A DNA stretch of 64,000 nucleotides, taken from Leguminivora glycinivorella (taxonomy: Eukaryota; Arthropoda; Insecta; Lepidoptera; Tortricidae). This document shows positions 20,483-31,456 of this stretch, piece after piece. The stretch spans positions 10,223,001 to 10,287,000 of the forward strand of contig NC_062983.1 in NCBI RefSeq assembly GCF_023078275.1, in the 5' to 3' direction. A model generated the notes under the pieces. The model was not told the origin of the DNA. It ran no database searches and saw nothing but the letters and a program-made list of their open reading frames with translations. Within the stretch, counting starts at the first letter, position 1. Each line of letters opens with the position of its first letter. The position numbers and the translations under genes were made by a program.

Positions 20483-23386
20483 TTAATCAAAACAAAATAT
20501 GTTTAAAAACAAAAGACATTTTCTGCAAAATTCACCAACATTGTCCGCAAATACATCAATATCGTGACCCTCGATAGCCATCACATTGAATAGGGCTAGA
20601 GCCCGCGGCGTGGGCGCATTGTCGGCTTGACGGGTGCGCGCGCGCAACCAGGCGAACAGGCGACGGCGGCGCCGCGGCGGCAGCGCACTCACCTCATCCG
20701 ACACCGTCCGCATTACCGGCACGTGCAAACTCATACGTTCCAGCACGGATGAATTATTAACTTTGTTGTGCACAATACCATGGTAATGTACCAACAAAAG
20801 TAGCTTTCTTCTCAGTTCTAGAGAATGGAGGCCTACCATCCCCGAAACGAAACGAGAAGGGTAAAGATACGGGTAGTAGCCGTAGGACCTGCTGTACAAA
20901 TAACGTGCGAACTTTCTTTGTAATTTTTCAATCATAACAATATATTTGCACTCGCAGGGATCCCATGCCACCGAACCGAATTCAAGCTTACTACGGACAT
21001 ATGCGTTGTACAATATTACAGCTATTTTCACATTTCTAAATTGAGAACTCATCCTAATGATAAAGCCTAGGGTCTTAGAAGCACTTTTACATATGTTAAT
21101 AATGTGCTGCCTGAAGTTCAGATGAGCATCCAAGGTCAGCCCCAGGTCACGAATTTCATCTACTCTTTCTAACTGGACACCTTGGAGACTATAGGTATAA
21201 TGGATGGGTGACTTATTCCTGGAGTACGTCATGACCTTGCATTTGGTTATATTAAAATGTAAATTGTTAATATCGCTCCACTCGGCCACGGCATCAATAT
21301 CATGCTGCAGCATATTGCAGTCGGTCATAGAACTAACCTCCATGCAGAGCTTAAGGTCATCCGCGTACAAAAGGCAAGCAGCAAAACTTACAACTTTAGG
21401 TAGATCATCTATCATTATCAGAAATTGAGTGGGCCCCAGTGTACTGCCTTGGCTCACTCCCGATAGCGTATAGTATGGCTTCGACTGACACCCTGCAAGT
21501 TTAACATACTGTCTGCGGTTATGAAGATAATCAGCGAAAAAGTGAAGGAGTTTAGGTGTGAACCCTAACTTCGCGAATTTTCGCAGCAACAAATCGTTGT
21601 CAACCAAGTCGAACGCTTTTTGAAAATCAAAATACGCTACATCAACTTGGTTGCGGCGATCCATTGCTGCTGCCGCATAGTCTACAAAGCAGACCTGATT
21701 TGTGGTCGTAGACCTACCAGCACGAAATCCATGTTGGGCTTGATCGAGATTCAAGCCTATTTGCTGATTGATACGAGACGCTATTACAGTTTCAAATATT
21801 TTACCAAAAACTGACATCACAGCTATAGGCCTGTACTGTGTTATATCTGACTCAGCTTTGCCCTTTGGAACAGGGGTGACACATGACACCTTCCAGCACT
21901 CGGGATATTTAGCTCGCTGCAGAGCCAAATTGTATATGTGCTGAAGTGGTTTCTCGAAGGATGTTATGCAGTCTTTGGCTAAGTATGGTGGAATGCCGTC
22001 CGGTCCCGGAGCAGAGCGTGGTTTGAGGCCGCGAACCACCTGCCTTATCTCCGATGCACTAACGCTGTCAATAGTCACTAGCGTCGCATCAGCACCAGAA
22101 CTACCTGCTGCTGCCACTGCGTCCAACAGAGGTTTTTTCTTTAAGAACACGGAGCTAAAATACTCAGCAAACGCATCGGCAGCCGCTTGTCCCTTGAAAG
22201 TCTCATCTTTGTAGTGATATTCGCAACATTGACGTCCATCTTTGCGTTTACTTTTGACAAAATCCCAAAACTTTGCAGGGTTTTCGCTAATATTACGTTC
22301 AATGTTACGAATATATTCCTCGTAAGCTACATTGATACGACTTTTGGCGCATTCCCTATAGTACTTATAAAGTTCTTTGTTGAATTCTAACCCCAATTCT
22401 TTGTATTTCTTTAAGTGAAAGTATTTGTCTTGGATTGTTTTAATTATTATGGGAGTAAACCATGGAGGATAGTTGTATTTGCCAGGTTTATGCCCATTTT
22501 GCTTTCTCAAAGGCACACATGAAGAAATGCACTCCTCTAATTTTGAGTAAAATACTTCCGTAGCCTTATCCACATCATCCAATTCCATCACAGCACGCCA
22601 GTCAATACTCGACAGGCTTGCGTAAAGTTGCTGAAAGTCTGCTTTTCTATAATTAAATTCAGGCTTCAACGAGTCATTAACTGAAGATGTCTGCTCTGGA
22701 GGAGGCGGATGTCCTCGCGGTATCGCAAGCTTAATTTCTAGCGGTGGATGGTACGCATCAGCCGGCACCAACGGTTCCACCTCACCCGTCACGCTTACAA
22801 TGTCCGGCCGCCACCCACTCAGTATTAAATCTAATAAATTGCCTTGCTCGTTTAAGATGTTATTATGTTGGTGAAATTTGCAGAATTCCATAAAAATAGA
22901 AAAATTATTCTTTACATTAACACTGCATGAATTAAGGTTAAAGTCCCCTAGTATAATAAAATCTAACCCTGAGTACCTACATACCGCTCTTTCAAGACAT
23001 GCCAAGACACTTAGGTATTGTTCATCGCTATAATTTGGGGGTAGGTAAACCACACCACATAAAAAAGTTACATTTCTCCATTGGACTAAGGCTATTAAAA
23101 GTTCCATATTTTCATTTATTCCCTCTATATCGGTAATCAACCGTAAGGTATAAGTGTCACGCGCAGCTAACAGTACTCCTCCCCACCCAGCATCATGCGC
23201 CCGGTCTTTGCGTAGCACAGTGTAACCAGAGGGGAAGAGCTCTGCATCATTAACTGAGCTAGTCAAAAAAGTTTCTGTTAATGCAATGAGATCATTTGAA
23301 CATATTAGCACATTATTCAAGAACAACACAGTTTTCGACCGTAAACCGCGTACATTTTGATAAAAAATAGTTAAGTTTTTAACCAT
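20483..23386 (-). CDS. LINE ORF2: AP endonuclease plus reverse transcriptase
   Basis: About 967 residues from the ATG at 23386, eight bases past the ORF1 stop (the frame is open slightly further, to a GTG at 23416). Order: APE-type endonuclease in the first ~230 residues (NLTIFYQNVRGL, ALTETFL, GGVLLAA, GDFNLNS), a linker, then reverse transcriptase (SAPGPDGIPPYL, YRPIAVMSVFGK, QHGFRAGRSTTT, AYFDFQKAFDLVD, SGVSQGSTLGPTQF, catalytic YADD, DLGLTLDAHL) and a C-terminal region with LQRKFARYLY. It nicks target DNA and reverse-transcribes the element RNA. All blocks are present with no stop. The closely spaced upstream ORF1 suggests coupled translation or reinitiation. Confidence 0.93.
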   Translation of the reverse strand: MVKNLTIFYQNVRGLRSKTVLFLNNVLICSNDLIALTETFLTSSVNDAELFPSGYTVLRKDRAHDAGWGGVLLAARDTYTLRLITDIEGINENMELLIALVQWRNVTFLCGVVYLPPNYSDEQYLSVLACLERAVCRYSGLDFIILGDFNLNSCSVNVKNNFSIFMEFCKFHQHNNILNEQGNLLDLILSGWRPDIVSVTGEVEPLVPADAYHPPLEIKLAIPRGHPPPPEQTSSVNDSLKPEFNYRKADFQQLYASLSSIDWRAVMELDDVDKATEVFYSKLEECISSCVPLRKQNGHKPGKYNYPPWFTPIIIKTIQDKYFHLKKYKELGLEFNKELYKYYRECAKSRINVAYEEYIRNIERNISENPAKFWDFVKSKRKDGRQCCEYHYKDETFKGQAAADAFAEYFSSVFLKKKPLLDAVAAAGSSGADATLVTIDSVSASEIRQVVRGLKPRSAPGPDGIPPYLAKDCITSFEKPLQHIYNLALQRAKYPECWKVSCVTPVPKGKAESDITQYRPIAVMSVFGKIFETVIASRINQQIGLNLDQAQHGFRAGRSTTTNQVCFVDYAAAAMDRRNQVDVAYFDFQKAFDLVDNDLLLRKFAKLGFTPKLLHFFADYLHNRRQYVKLAGCQSKPYYTLSGVSQGSTLGPTQFLIMIDDLPKVVSFAACLLYADDLKLCMEVSSMTDCNMLQHDIDAVAEWSDINNLHFNITKCKVMTYSRNKSPIHYTYSLQGVQLERVDEIRDLGLTLDAHLNFRQHIINICKSASKTLGFIIRMSSQFRNVKIAVILYNAYVRSKLEFGSVAWDPCECKYIVMIEKLQRKFARYLYSRSYGYYPYLYPSRFVSGMVGLHSLELRRKLLLLVHYHGIVHNKVNNSSVLERMSLHVPVMRTVSDEVSALPPRRRRRLFAWLRARTRQADNAPTPRALALFNVMAIEGHDIDVFADNVGEFCRKCLLFLNIFCFD

Positions 23387-23393
23387 ATTATTT

Positions 23394-24770
23394 TTATTTT
23401 TGCTCACTTTTCGCACGAAAGTTTTGCCATGGCTTTACACATATGTCCTGTTCCCAGTTTTCACCGGCCATTACCCGCTCCGCCAGCCTAGAGGGTACAC
23501 ATATCTTAAATGAGGCATAATTTCCTCGCGATTTGAGCGCTTGCACGGTACATTCATCACTGCTGCAAATATTCCTTAAATGTTCCTTGACCTGTTCAGT
23601 GGTAGTACCTTGTTCGACGTAGCAAAGATGGAGATATAACTTTCGCTCTGACGCCTTCAGCACAGTAGTACCAGCAGCTGCTGTTCCTCTCGTCACCCCC
23701 GAAGCAGGTGTCATTGTAGGTTGGATATCTTCTGAATGTCCACCTGTCAAATTGGTGATCGCTGCACTGTGTTCGCAATCACCACGTGGAGATGAAGATG
23801 ATTTACGATTCAGTGGTTGCGCGGTAGTGGTTGGCGCTGGCAATGGATGCATGTCCCTGACCAGGCTCGGTCTTGATTGTTGATGCGTAGACCTCACCGA
23901 AGCTGCCGTCTTAGGCTGCTCATCCACTTTCTTCTTTTTCGCCGCTCGTCTGGACTTGGATCGATTTTTTTCCACTTGTACGATTGGTGAATGCTGATCT
24001 AGAGCTGATTTATCAGCTTCGGTAATCGTAGCTGAGGCACTAACAGTCGACACAACGCGCTGCGTTGCACAGGGAGAGTTTCCGGTCTTATCATCATCTT
24101 GTTGTAGCTTCCCCTGCGAGCCCTGCTGCCCGGGAAGGCCTCCATGCATCACCTGTTCTTTTAGCGGACGATCAGAATTACTAAATGTATCTAGGTTGGT
24201 TTGTATCTTTTCTTCCAGTAGATTTAATTTTGCATGTAATGATTCCATGTGCTTATTCAAGTCTTTTACAGCTTTTTCACTTGTCGCTGTAATAGTTTCT
24301 GAAAATATACGGCTAATCAATGCCGTTAGCGAATAATTTAAATTCGTTTGAAGCTCCTCGCGAACTATTAATCGTATATTTTCTTCTGTAATCTGAGTTT
24401 CACAGGGTGCGGATGATAGATTACACCGTGCACCGGTGCGAATTGTAATGTTTTTGTGGGTGTTGATCATAGATTCGTTGTGCTTTGGAGTTAGACTAGT
24501 AGTTAGTATGGATGTGTCATTTAAGTTAAAACAATTGTTACGGTCAATCAAACGGACAGGTGTTAACGTATTATCTCCCTTCGGCTGCTTGCCGCGGCAT
24601 TCATAACACATCCAGTTATCCAAATATTCACTCGTAAGTAAAGCATAATCACCTTCTTTGATGTTGGCGCAGAGCAGATCATAGTGCGCTCCACATAAAT
24701 AACAAGTTAAGTAAGACTCGCCTTCCCCGATTTCTGTTGGGCAGCCGGCGCACTTAAAAAGGCTTGACAT
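23394..24770 (-). CDS. LINE ORF1 with PHD-like zinc finger and coiled coil
   Basis: 458 residues from ATG. The N-terminus (residues about 7-60) has the Cys/His spacing of a PHD finger: CAGC...YLTCYLCGAHYDLLC...WMCYEC. A coiled coil follows around residues 130-200 (REELQTNL, LNLLEEKIQTNL), then a basic, low-complexity stretch (SKSRRAAKKKK), and a C-terminal fold around KLYLHLCYVEQGTTTEQVKE resembling the small RRM/CTD-type module of ORF1 proteins in this group. PHD-bearing ORF1s are known in CR1/Jockey-related LINEs. Likely binds element RNA and chromatin. The stop lies just ahead of the ORF2 start. Confidence 0.88.
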   Translation of the reverse strand: MSSLFKCAGCPTEIGEGESYLTCYLCGAHYDLLCANIKEGDYALLTSEYLDNWMCYECRGKQPKGDNTLTPVRLIDRNNCFNLNDTSILTTSLTPKHNESMINTHKNITIRTGARCNLSSAPCETQITEENIRLIVREELQTNLNYSLTALISRIFSETITATSEKAVKDLNKHMESLHAKLNLLEEKIQTNLDTFSNSDRPLKEQVMHGGLPGQQGSQGKLQQDDDKTGNSPCATQRVVSTVSASATITEADKSALDQHSPIVQVEKNRSKSRRAAKKKKVDEQPKTAASVRSTHQQSRPSLVRDMHPLPAPTTTAQPLNRKSSSSPRGDCEHSAAITNLTGGHSEDIQPTMTPASGVTRGTAAAGTTVLKASERKLYLHLCYVEQGTTTEQVKEHLRNICSSDECTVQALKSRGNYASFKICVPSRLAERVMAGENWEQDICVKPWQNFRAKSEQK

Positions 24771-24996
24771 TGTCTTTAGTATCGCTTAACTCACTGTATT
24801 TAAAGTCTAAATTTATTTACACTCCGAGTTCACTCACTGCACGATGTTGTTGTCTACAAGACGCGAGGCCCTGGCGTAATGGGCGTAAGCGCCATGAATT
24901 CTGCGTGACTTACGACGTTTTCTTCAAAAACGCTGCACTGATAAACCAATAGACACTTTACGCTTTTAATTTGTTGATTGTCGTTTATATTGGCAC

Positions 24997-26695
24997 TTTT
25001 TCTGTAGTCCATGAACACTGTACACTAATATTGGGGTTACACTAGAATATTAGTGCAAATAATTCACAAAACTTCAACTTAGACGCTTGTAGTTAATAAT
25101 TATTTACGGAGCTAATTTTCGATGTTTACTCGTAGCCGCCTACCCTCTCTCTCATATAGAATGTCTTAGTCATATTAATATCTAGATTATTGTTACATGT
25201 CCAATTTTTTATATCAGCTAACGCATTGTTTACAGTATTTTCGTAGGAATCAGCGTCTTCACCCCTTACTAATAAAGTTGTGTCGTCCGCGAAAAGTAAA
25301 CACTTATGTGAGATGGCTAGAGGAAGGTCATTAATGTATATTAAGAATAAAAGAGGCCCTAAGATGCTCCCCTGAGGGACACCTGATTTAACTTCACGAA
25401 CTGTTGAACGGTAATTAATTTTTGTAAAGGTTTTCCCGACCTTTTCAATTTTTAGTATTTCTGTACATTGTTTTCTATGTGACAAATAGCTTTTTATCCA
25501 ATTATTCGCCAATCCTCTAATACCATAATACTCAAGTTTGGCTAGTAGTATACTATGATCAACGCAGTCGAACGCTTTGCTTAAGTCCAGAAATATTGAC
25601 AATACAGGTAATTTGTTGTTTAGACTTTCAGTAACATATCTGACAAAATCAAAGCACGCCAGTTCAGTTGAAAGACCTTTTCTAAAACCGTATTGTTCTG
25701 GTCGCAATAACTTGTTTCTTTCGAGAAATCCCGTTAGCCGTTCACACATTGCCTTCTCAATTATTTTAGAAATAACTGGAACAATTGTTATGGGCCTATA
25801 ATTATTGGGATCTTTGCGGTCACCTTTCTTGAATAAGGGCTTTACCACAGACAGTTTTAACTGTGCGGGAAAAACCGCTTGGTCTAATGATAGGTTGATT
25901 ATATGGGCTATAGGGTGACATATCCATAGAGCGCTTAGCTTGAGAATGTATGTTGTAATGTCATCATATCCGGACGTGTTACTATTGTTAAGGGACATTA
26001 TGATTTTGAAAGCTTCTTGGGCATCAGCAGGTCTTAAAAATATTGTAGAAGGAAAGTTATTTATATTATTTGTTACATTATTCACATTGCCATTTGGATT
26101 CGATTTTGATAAAGTTATGTCAATAAAATAATCATTCATTAAATTACAAATATCTTCGGGCTTACTAAATGTCATATTATTATAATTTAAATAATCAATT
26201 TCATTATAACTGTTAATGCTTGCAAATTTTTTTGTGATAATGTCCCATGTAGCTTTAGACTGATTTTTACTACAAGATATATGGTTTGAATTGTAAATTT
26301 TTTGCGATTTGTAAATACATTTTCTTAAAATTTTATTGTAATTTATTAGTTGAATTTTATAAATTGATTTATTTGTCTTAGAAAATTTATATTTTAAATA
26401 CAGTTTTCGTTTAGTGTGACATGACTTTCGTAGTCCTTTTGTTAACCATGCAGTTCTTCTGAAGAGATTATTCATCTTGACCTTTACGATTGGAAAGCAT
26501 AAGTTATAAAACAAACACACTATGTCATAAAACGAATTAAATGCTTCCGTTAGGTCAGTTGAAGACATAACATCGTAGAACGATAACGCAGATATACACT
26601 GTATGAACTTATCAATATTCTCTTTATTGAAATCTCTCTTGTATTCAAACCATGTTTGACATATATTTTTTTGCTTTACCCTAAAAGTGATGTGA
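24997..26695 (-). pseudogene. Older LINE reverse transcriptase, upstream part
   Basis: The frame is open from about 26690 (FRVKQKNICQTWFEYKRDF...) through the RT blocks: NTSGYDDITTYILK, NYRPITIVPVISK, EQYGFRKGLSTELA, IFLDLSKAFDCVDHS, SGVPQGSILGPLLF and catalytic FADDTTLL, then breaks after LDINMTKT and stops at 25126. No endonuclease: a 5'-truncated insertion. About 170 residues between here and the C-terminal part at 19947-20184 are missing, lost near 24997-25140. It was invaded by the younger LINE at 20193-24988. Confidence 0.85.
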
Positions 26696-27340
26696 TGTTA
26701 TGTTATAAAAGTTTGGTAAATTCTGTGAAATGAGATCATTGTTGTTACACCAGTAAAGTTTATGTTTTTTTTTCATTGCATATGATGGCGCTACTTTACC
26801 GTACTAGTGCGGCAATGAATTTTTAACGTGCATATGTTTAAAATCAAATAGGATAGGATTAAATGTATTGTAAATAGCATAATAGGTAATTCGCAACTAA
26901 ATATAATAATACTTCTATCGGTGTATGTTTTAATTTATAGCCACTCGTAGTGAATATTATACTCTTCGCACTTGAATCGTAAAGTACTGTTGCGGTATTG
27001 CACATGTAGTACTTATAATACAAATATTTCATGTTATAAAATATGAGTCATTGATTTTATTAATAAATTCAATTACAATTATAACCTTAAGTACTCGTAC
27101 CATCTTATTACAATGTACCTTGTAGTATAGTAATCATAACATAACATCTTAAGATGCTATTCGTTTTACTAGTATTGATATAGATAACATATTATTATCT
27201 ATATTCCGCGTTCATATCTAGCTGATAATCATTTGTGAATTAGACCAAGACACTTTTTAGAGGCCGATTCGATAAACGGTATTTTCAAGGATAAATATAT
27301 GTTTTGAAAGTCTTCTAGTCTAGCCGGTAGTGACCATACT
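26696..27340. other. AT-rich stretch, nothing identified
   Basis: No open frame with homology, no terminal repeats recognised. Confidence 0.4.
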
Positions 27341-27670
27341 TACGATTTTTTTTTATACTACGTCGGTGACGAACAAGCATACGGTCCGCCTGATGAAAAG
27401 CGGTCACCGTAAGCTATGGACGCCTGCAACTCAAGGAGTGGCACATGCGCGTTGCTAACCCATTAGATACGTGTACACTCCTTTTTGCTGTGTTAAGTAC
27501 ACAAGGGAAGTGTTAAGGAGGGGAAATTAAACAATAATGTGCCTTTCCTTAAAAAAAAGCTCCATAAAGCATTTTCTCATTATCCATTATATGGACGCCA
27601 TCTTTGGCATCTGCCTGTCATAAATCCTTTCAACATTCGATGGGATAATGTGAAAACGCTCTTACGCATA
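27341..27670. repeat. Dispersed repeat fragments
   Basis: 27341-27540 contains ACGGTCCGCCTGATG-AAAGCGGTCACCG and CTATGGACGCCTGCAACTC, a dispersed sequence familiar from Lepidoptera. 27555-27665 (TCATTATCC ... GGATAATGTGAAAACGC) is a diverged relative of the TTAA MITE at 41042-41173. Confidence 0.5.
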
Positions 27671-28097
27671 TCATCAGTACAAATTATAAGTAACTTAGCA
27701 AATGAGCCCCGTTTATCTTTCAATATGTAGACTATGAACTGTTCCCTATCAGGCTTAAGAGCGTTATAACATTTCGGCGTCGGGCGAAATTAGGTATTTT
27801 ACCTGCCGCGCGAGCCCAATATGCCGACCCTTTCCAGCACGTCTTATCACTCGCTCGCACTACAATAATAGACAAAACAATCTTGATCCTTCCTATGGAA
27901 TTTTGATAACAACCACAATCTACTATCTCGATACAAACTTTTATTTTATGTTAAAATTTAAAGTAATAATTATAAACTGTGATCATATTTAAGTAGATCC
28001 CATTCCAAATATTTGCTTTTGTTATAATTATGATAAGTATTAGAGTAAAGTATATATTAATATGATGATAAGTCTAATACAATTCTAATTACTTCAA

Positions 28098-28385
28098 GGT
28101 GGTACTCAGGGTCTGATGATGGAGTCAGATGGTGGTCACCTGTACCAATGAACCATGTCACTAAACCACTTCGTGTTTAGGCTCGTTGGGTTCATCTCAA
28201 CAAGACTTTTGACAAGAGGTGGTACTCAGGGTCTGATGATGGAGACAGATGGTGGTCACCAGTACCAATGAACCATATGACTAAACCACTTCGTGTTTAG
28301 GCTCAATGGGGTCGTCTCAATAAGACCTTTGACAAGAGGTGGTACTCAGGGTCTGATGATGGAGCCAGATGGTGGTCACCAGTAC
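28098..28385 (+). repeat. 120-bp tandem repeat, 2.4 copies
   Basis: Units start GGTGGTACTCAGGGTCTGAT at 28098, 28218 and 28338. The third unit is cut off after GGTCACCAGTACC and turns into the TACCGG array at 28386. Confidence 0.9.
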
Positions 28386-28530
28386 CGAATACCGGAGACC
28401 TGTCACCGGTTACCGGTTACCGGATAGCGGATACCGGTTACCGGATACCGGTTACCGGATACCGGATACAGGATACAGGATACCGGATACCGGTTACCGG
28501 TTACCGGGTACCAGATACCAGAAACCAGGT
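28386..28530. repeat. TACCGG(A/T) heptamer satellite, second site
   Basis: Alternating TACCGGA and TACCGGT units with drift to TACAGGA and TACCAGA at the right. Same motif as 16860-17010, 11 kb away. 28531-29211 beyond it has only a short frame (ATG near 28838, 46 codons) of unknown meaning. Confidence 0.85.
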
Positions 28531-29211
28531 TTTGATTTCTGGTTTCTCATGTTACAACGTGTATAGATTAGTCGATACCAAGTCGGACACTTCCGATTAG
28601 GCGATTTCGGCTCGCATTGTTACGCAGCATTCGAGTGTTGAGTTTCTCACACATGAGGCCCCCTAATTTGTACCACTCATATTATTGATTTGACTCTCGC
28701 AACACAAACACCTCATGCCCACACAAATACACACAAAATAAAATCATTCACAAACTTCAAATCATTCAAAAACTCAACTGTCACACGCGCTCCTCGCGGT
28801 CCTCTAAGAACTCCCTCGCGAGAGTCGACACTTCAAAATGAAGCGACATCGCATCGGCTCATCGTCCACAAATCCGAAAAGATCCACCGATAAATTTGTA
28901 CCGGAAAGACCTCACCGTGACAATGTCACATTACCCAAATTACTTCAAAAATCCTCTGAAAGTGAAACAGTTCATTAGGTTTACCGTAAGAGTGAGTGAG
29001 ACAGACACGCACTGTGCTTCAAATTTGCCTCGCCAAAATACGTTACACACGACTCGAAAGAATACAGTCTTAAGCGCCGCAAGCTTTCATACATATTACG
29101 TTGTTGTGATCCAAGCATCTCGTCAAGCTCGATAGGTACTATTATTGAGCTAACGACTTGACCAGTTTAACGTGACCTATCGGACTAATTGATTTGTATG
29201 ACTTTTGTCAC

Positions 29212-29376
29212 TTGTAATAAGGGAGCTCTCTTATACTGGACGGTGAAATATTTGTTATCGAAGCGTTTTGAAAACGCGGCGCCCTTGATATCGCCGAGCG
29301 AAACACGTGTCGACGACTCGCCGCCCGTTCCCGCTACTACTATACTAGCTATACCTACTCTGTGCACGACCTTATT
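29212..29376 (-). CDS. Candidate orphan exon, unknown protein
   Basis: A 165-base - strand segment, phase 0 at both ends, between acceptor ACCTGCAG and a donor CAA|GTGACA. It encodes 55 residues starting NKVVHRVGIASIVVAG and including GDIKGAAFSKRFDNKYFTV. Base composition is far more GC-rich than its surroundings, typical of coding exons here. I do not recognise the family; it could belong to the lipocalin gene upstream or to another captured gene. Confidence 0.35.
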
Positions 29377-29989
29377 CTGCAGGTAATAACGTTCATATTA
29401 AAGCGCAAGTAAGAAAAATATCAATTAAGTAATGAATCTTACATATTTGTTGTTTAATTGATTTCGTATAGTACTAAGAATATATTAACGGCAAAATTTA
29501 CCATCTTTCAATTTAGTCAAGTATTTTTCCTTTCCTAAAATTATCAATATTTAAGATTTTGAACAAGCGCCAAAAGTATTGGTATAAGTTTTAATAATTT
29601 ATCAACACACGTAATATTATATTCATAATAAATTGCAGGATTACGGTTAACAATATTTTCTAGTGAAATACGCCTGAAAATGTGTAACTTACTAAACCTT
29701 CTTTATAAATGATAGTTCTGTATGAATTATTTATAAAAATTAGATGTTTTTATATGAAATGCAGGTGTCACAACATAATACAAGCACTTTTTCCGGATTA
29801 CATCTAATACTTTAGTTATAAAATCAAAAATTATTCAAAGTTCGTTTTTATTTTTTTTAAATTGAATCGGACCCTAATTTGATTAATAATTTGTATTTTA
29901 ACTATCACTAATGATACTTTATACGACAGAAAAAGAAAATTACGGTTACCGAATTATGTCCAGGTCAAGCTATTTTTACTGGCCTAGTC

Positions 29990-31045
29990 GCAACGCGGCT
30001 AAAAAACCTTCCGTGGAAAATTCGGAAACTAACTCAAGATGTACAGCTTTAACGCTCATACATACGAAAACTGCAACGTAACATTTTATTATTTTTGCGT
30101 TACGAACCTTATTAGCGCGTACGTAGAATGGCCCACAAAAGTCACAAGACGTTTTACTAAACACACGCGCGGGGCGCAGCCGAACCGAGGGTAACATTTC
30201 CATGCGCGGCTGGCAGCGAGTCGGTCGAGCGCGGAAGCATTTGATACAACGATGTACGCGGAGGCGAACAATATCACGACCAGAGATAATCCAGTATCGC
30301 TGTAAGAGCGAGTTTTGCACGCACTGCGAACCGGCATGTAATTCCTTTATATGCACATCGTCAATAATAAGATTTGTAAGAGGATGTCTTTTAGGTAAAA
30401 TCAATTGTTGTTTTGATTCAAAAGGTAAAAGCGATTTGTGAATACGTCCGCCGACGCGTAACAAACCATCCTTATCTATCATGGGCGTGAGACGCCGCAA
30501 ACGAATTGACGGATGTTTATTTGACGAAATCCTTTTAATGTCGTCTTCGAACACTTTTTGTTGTGTAATCAATATTAGTCGATTTAATGCAAAATTGTAC
30601 TCTGGTACGGTGACGTACTTTGGGAATGTTTGTTTATGTTTCCTGCATTTATTGTAGAAACGAAATATGAATGCTGTGACGCGAACTAATTTACCTAGCG
30701 ACGAAAATAGCGTTATAAGAGTGTCGTCGTCCGGGGAAGGAGGCAATGTGGACACACATGCGTAACTAAGACTTGCCGAATCATGTGTATTGCGTTTTTC
30801 CTCATTCGTGTTTACCACCGGTTTGTGTATAGGCCAGAAGTCGCGACTGTGTTGGAGCCATGTAGGACCATGGAGCCACAAGTCATTTTGTACGAGCGCG
30901 GCGGGGAGCAGACCGCGAGACGCCGGGTCAGCGCTGTTATCAGCTGACGGGACGTGACGCCAACAGCGCGCCGGGACACGGGACAAAATCTCACTGGTGC
31001 GGTTCGAGACAAACGTTTTCCATTCGTGCGGGGGTGACTGTGTGC
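29990..31045 (-). pseudogene. BEL/Pao pol: RNase H end, integrase zinc finger and start of core
   Basis: On the - strand: EWKTFVSNRTSEIL, then CWRHVPSADNSADPASRG (RNase H end), a linker, LLRVGGRIHKS, HPLTNLIIDDVH...HAG (His-His-Cys-Cys integrase zinc finger with CIKCFRARP) and the first core strand (DFCGPFYV, KCYVAVFVCMSVKAVHLEL) to EGFLAALR, where the frame is cut. It is truncated at its 5' side near 31045. Its continuation, starting RFTSRRG, is found 17.8 kb away at 12141. No internal stop, so the element was fairly young when split. Confidence 0.92.
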
Positions 31046-31456
31046 TCGGAACGCGCCCTTGGAACGCGCCTCTTTCTTATATTTGATCGCCAGTGTCCGA
31101 GGTGTGCTTATAGCCTAGGAAACATAGGTTTTACAAATGTCAATGTAATGCTACGAGTAGGTTATATTGTACTACTCAATGCGACTGTGAAAACTAATGC
31201 AACAAAATGTAGGCAGTCATGGAAAATAACATTCATTGTATGGAGAAAGTGAATAGAACCTAACAACTACTCACTTTACTATTTAAAAATTTAGAGGTGT
31301 TGATACATTTCTTGGAGTCAAAGCATCATCAAGGTTTTGGTGTAAGCCGTGGGAAGCTGTGATAGCATTTTAGAGAAGCCATCATCATAAATAAATTAAT
31401 TAGGTGTATTAACTGCTTAAGCTTAAGTGCTTATATTATTTACTTTACTTTTTCAG

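Larger units (their letters stand above)
20193..24988 (-). mobile_element. Apparently full-length CR1/Jockey-type LINE with two intact ORFs
   Basis: 4.8 kb on the - strand: 5' UTR about 218 bases, ORF1, ORF2, 3' UTR and a TGAAA-rich tail. Flanking 8-bp duplications ATTGGCAC at 20185-20192 and 24989-24996. Both ORFs are free of stops and key motifs are present, so it may be recently active. It lies in an older LINE. Confidence 0.88.
12142..29986. mobile_element. 17.8-kb insertion that splits a BEL element
   Basis: The two ends are inverted and related: TAGACTAAGAAAAGTAAGC at the left, TAGGCCAGTAAAAATAGC reading inward from the right, and both reach GGACATAATTC within 36 bases. A 3-bp duplication GTC lies on either side (12139-12141, 29987-29989), and removing the segment with one copy rejoins BEL pol in frame (AALR-RFTSRRG). 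Contents: GC-rich blocks, a SINE, satellites, lipocalin exons, LINEs and a candidate exon. No transposase was recognised, so the superfamily is open. Confidence 0.65.

Noticed and set aside
12142..29986. Maverick/Polinton interpretation of the 17.8-kb insertion
   Set aside because: Size and inverted ends are suggestive, but no polymerase B, integrase, ATPase or capsid genes are seen and the duplication is 3 bp rather than 6.
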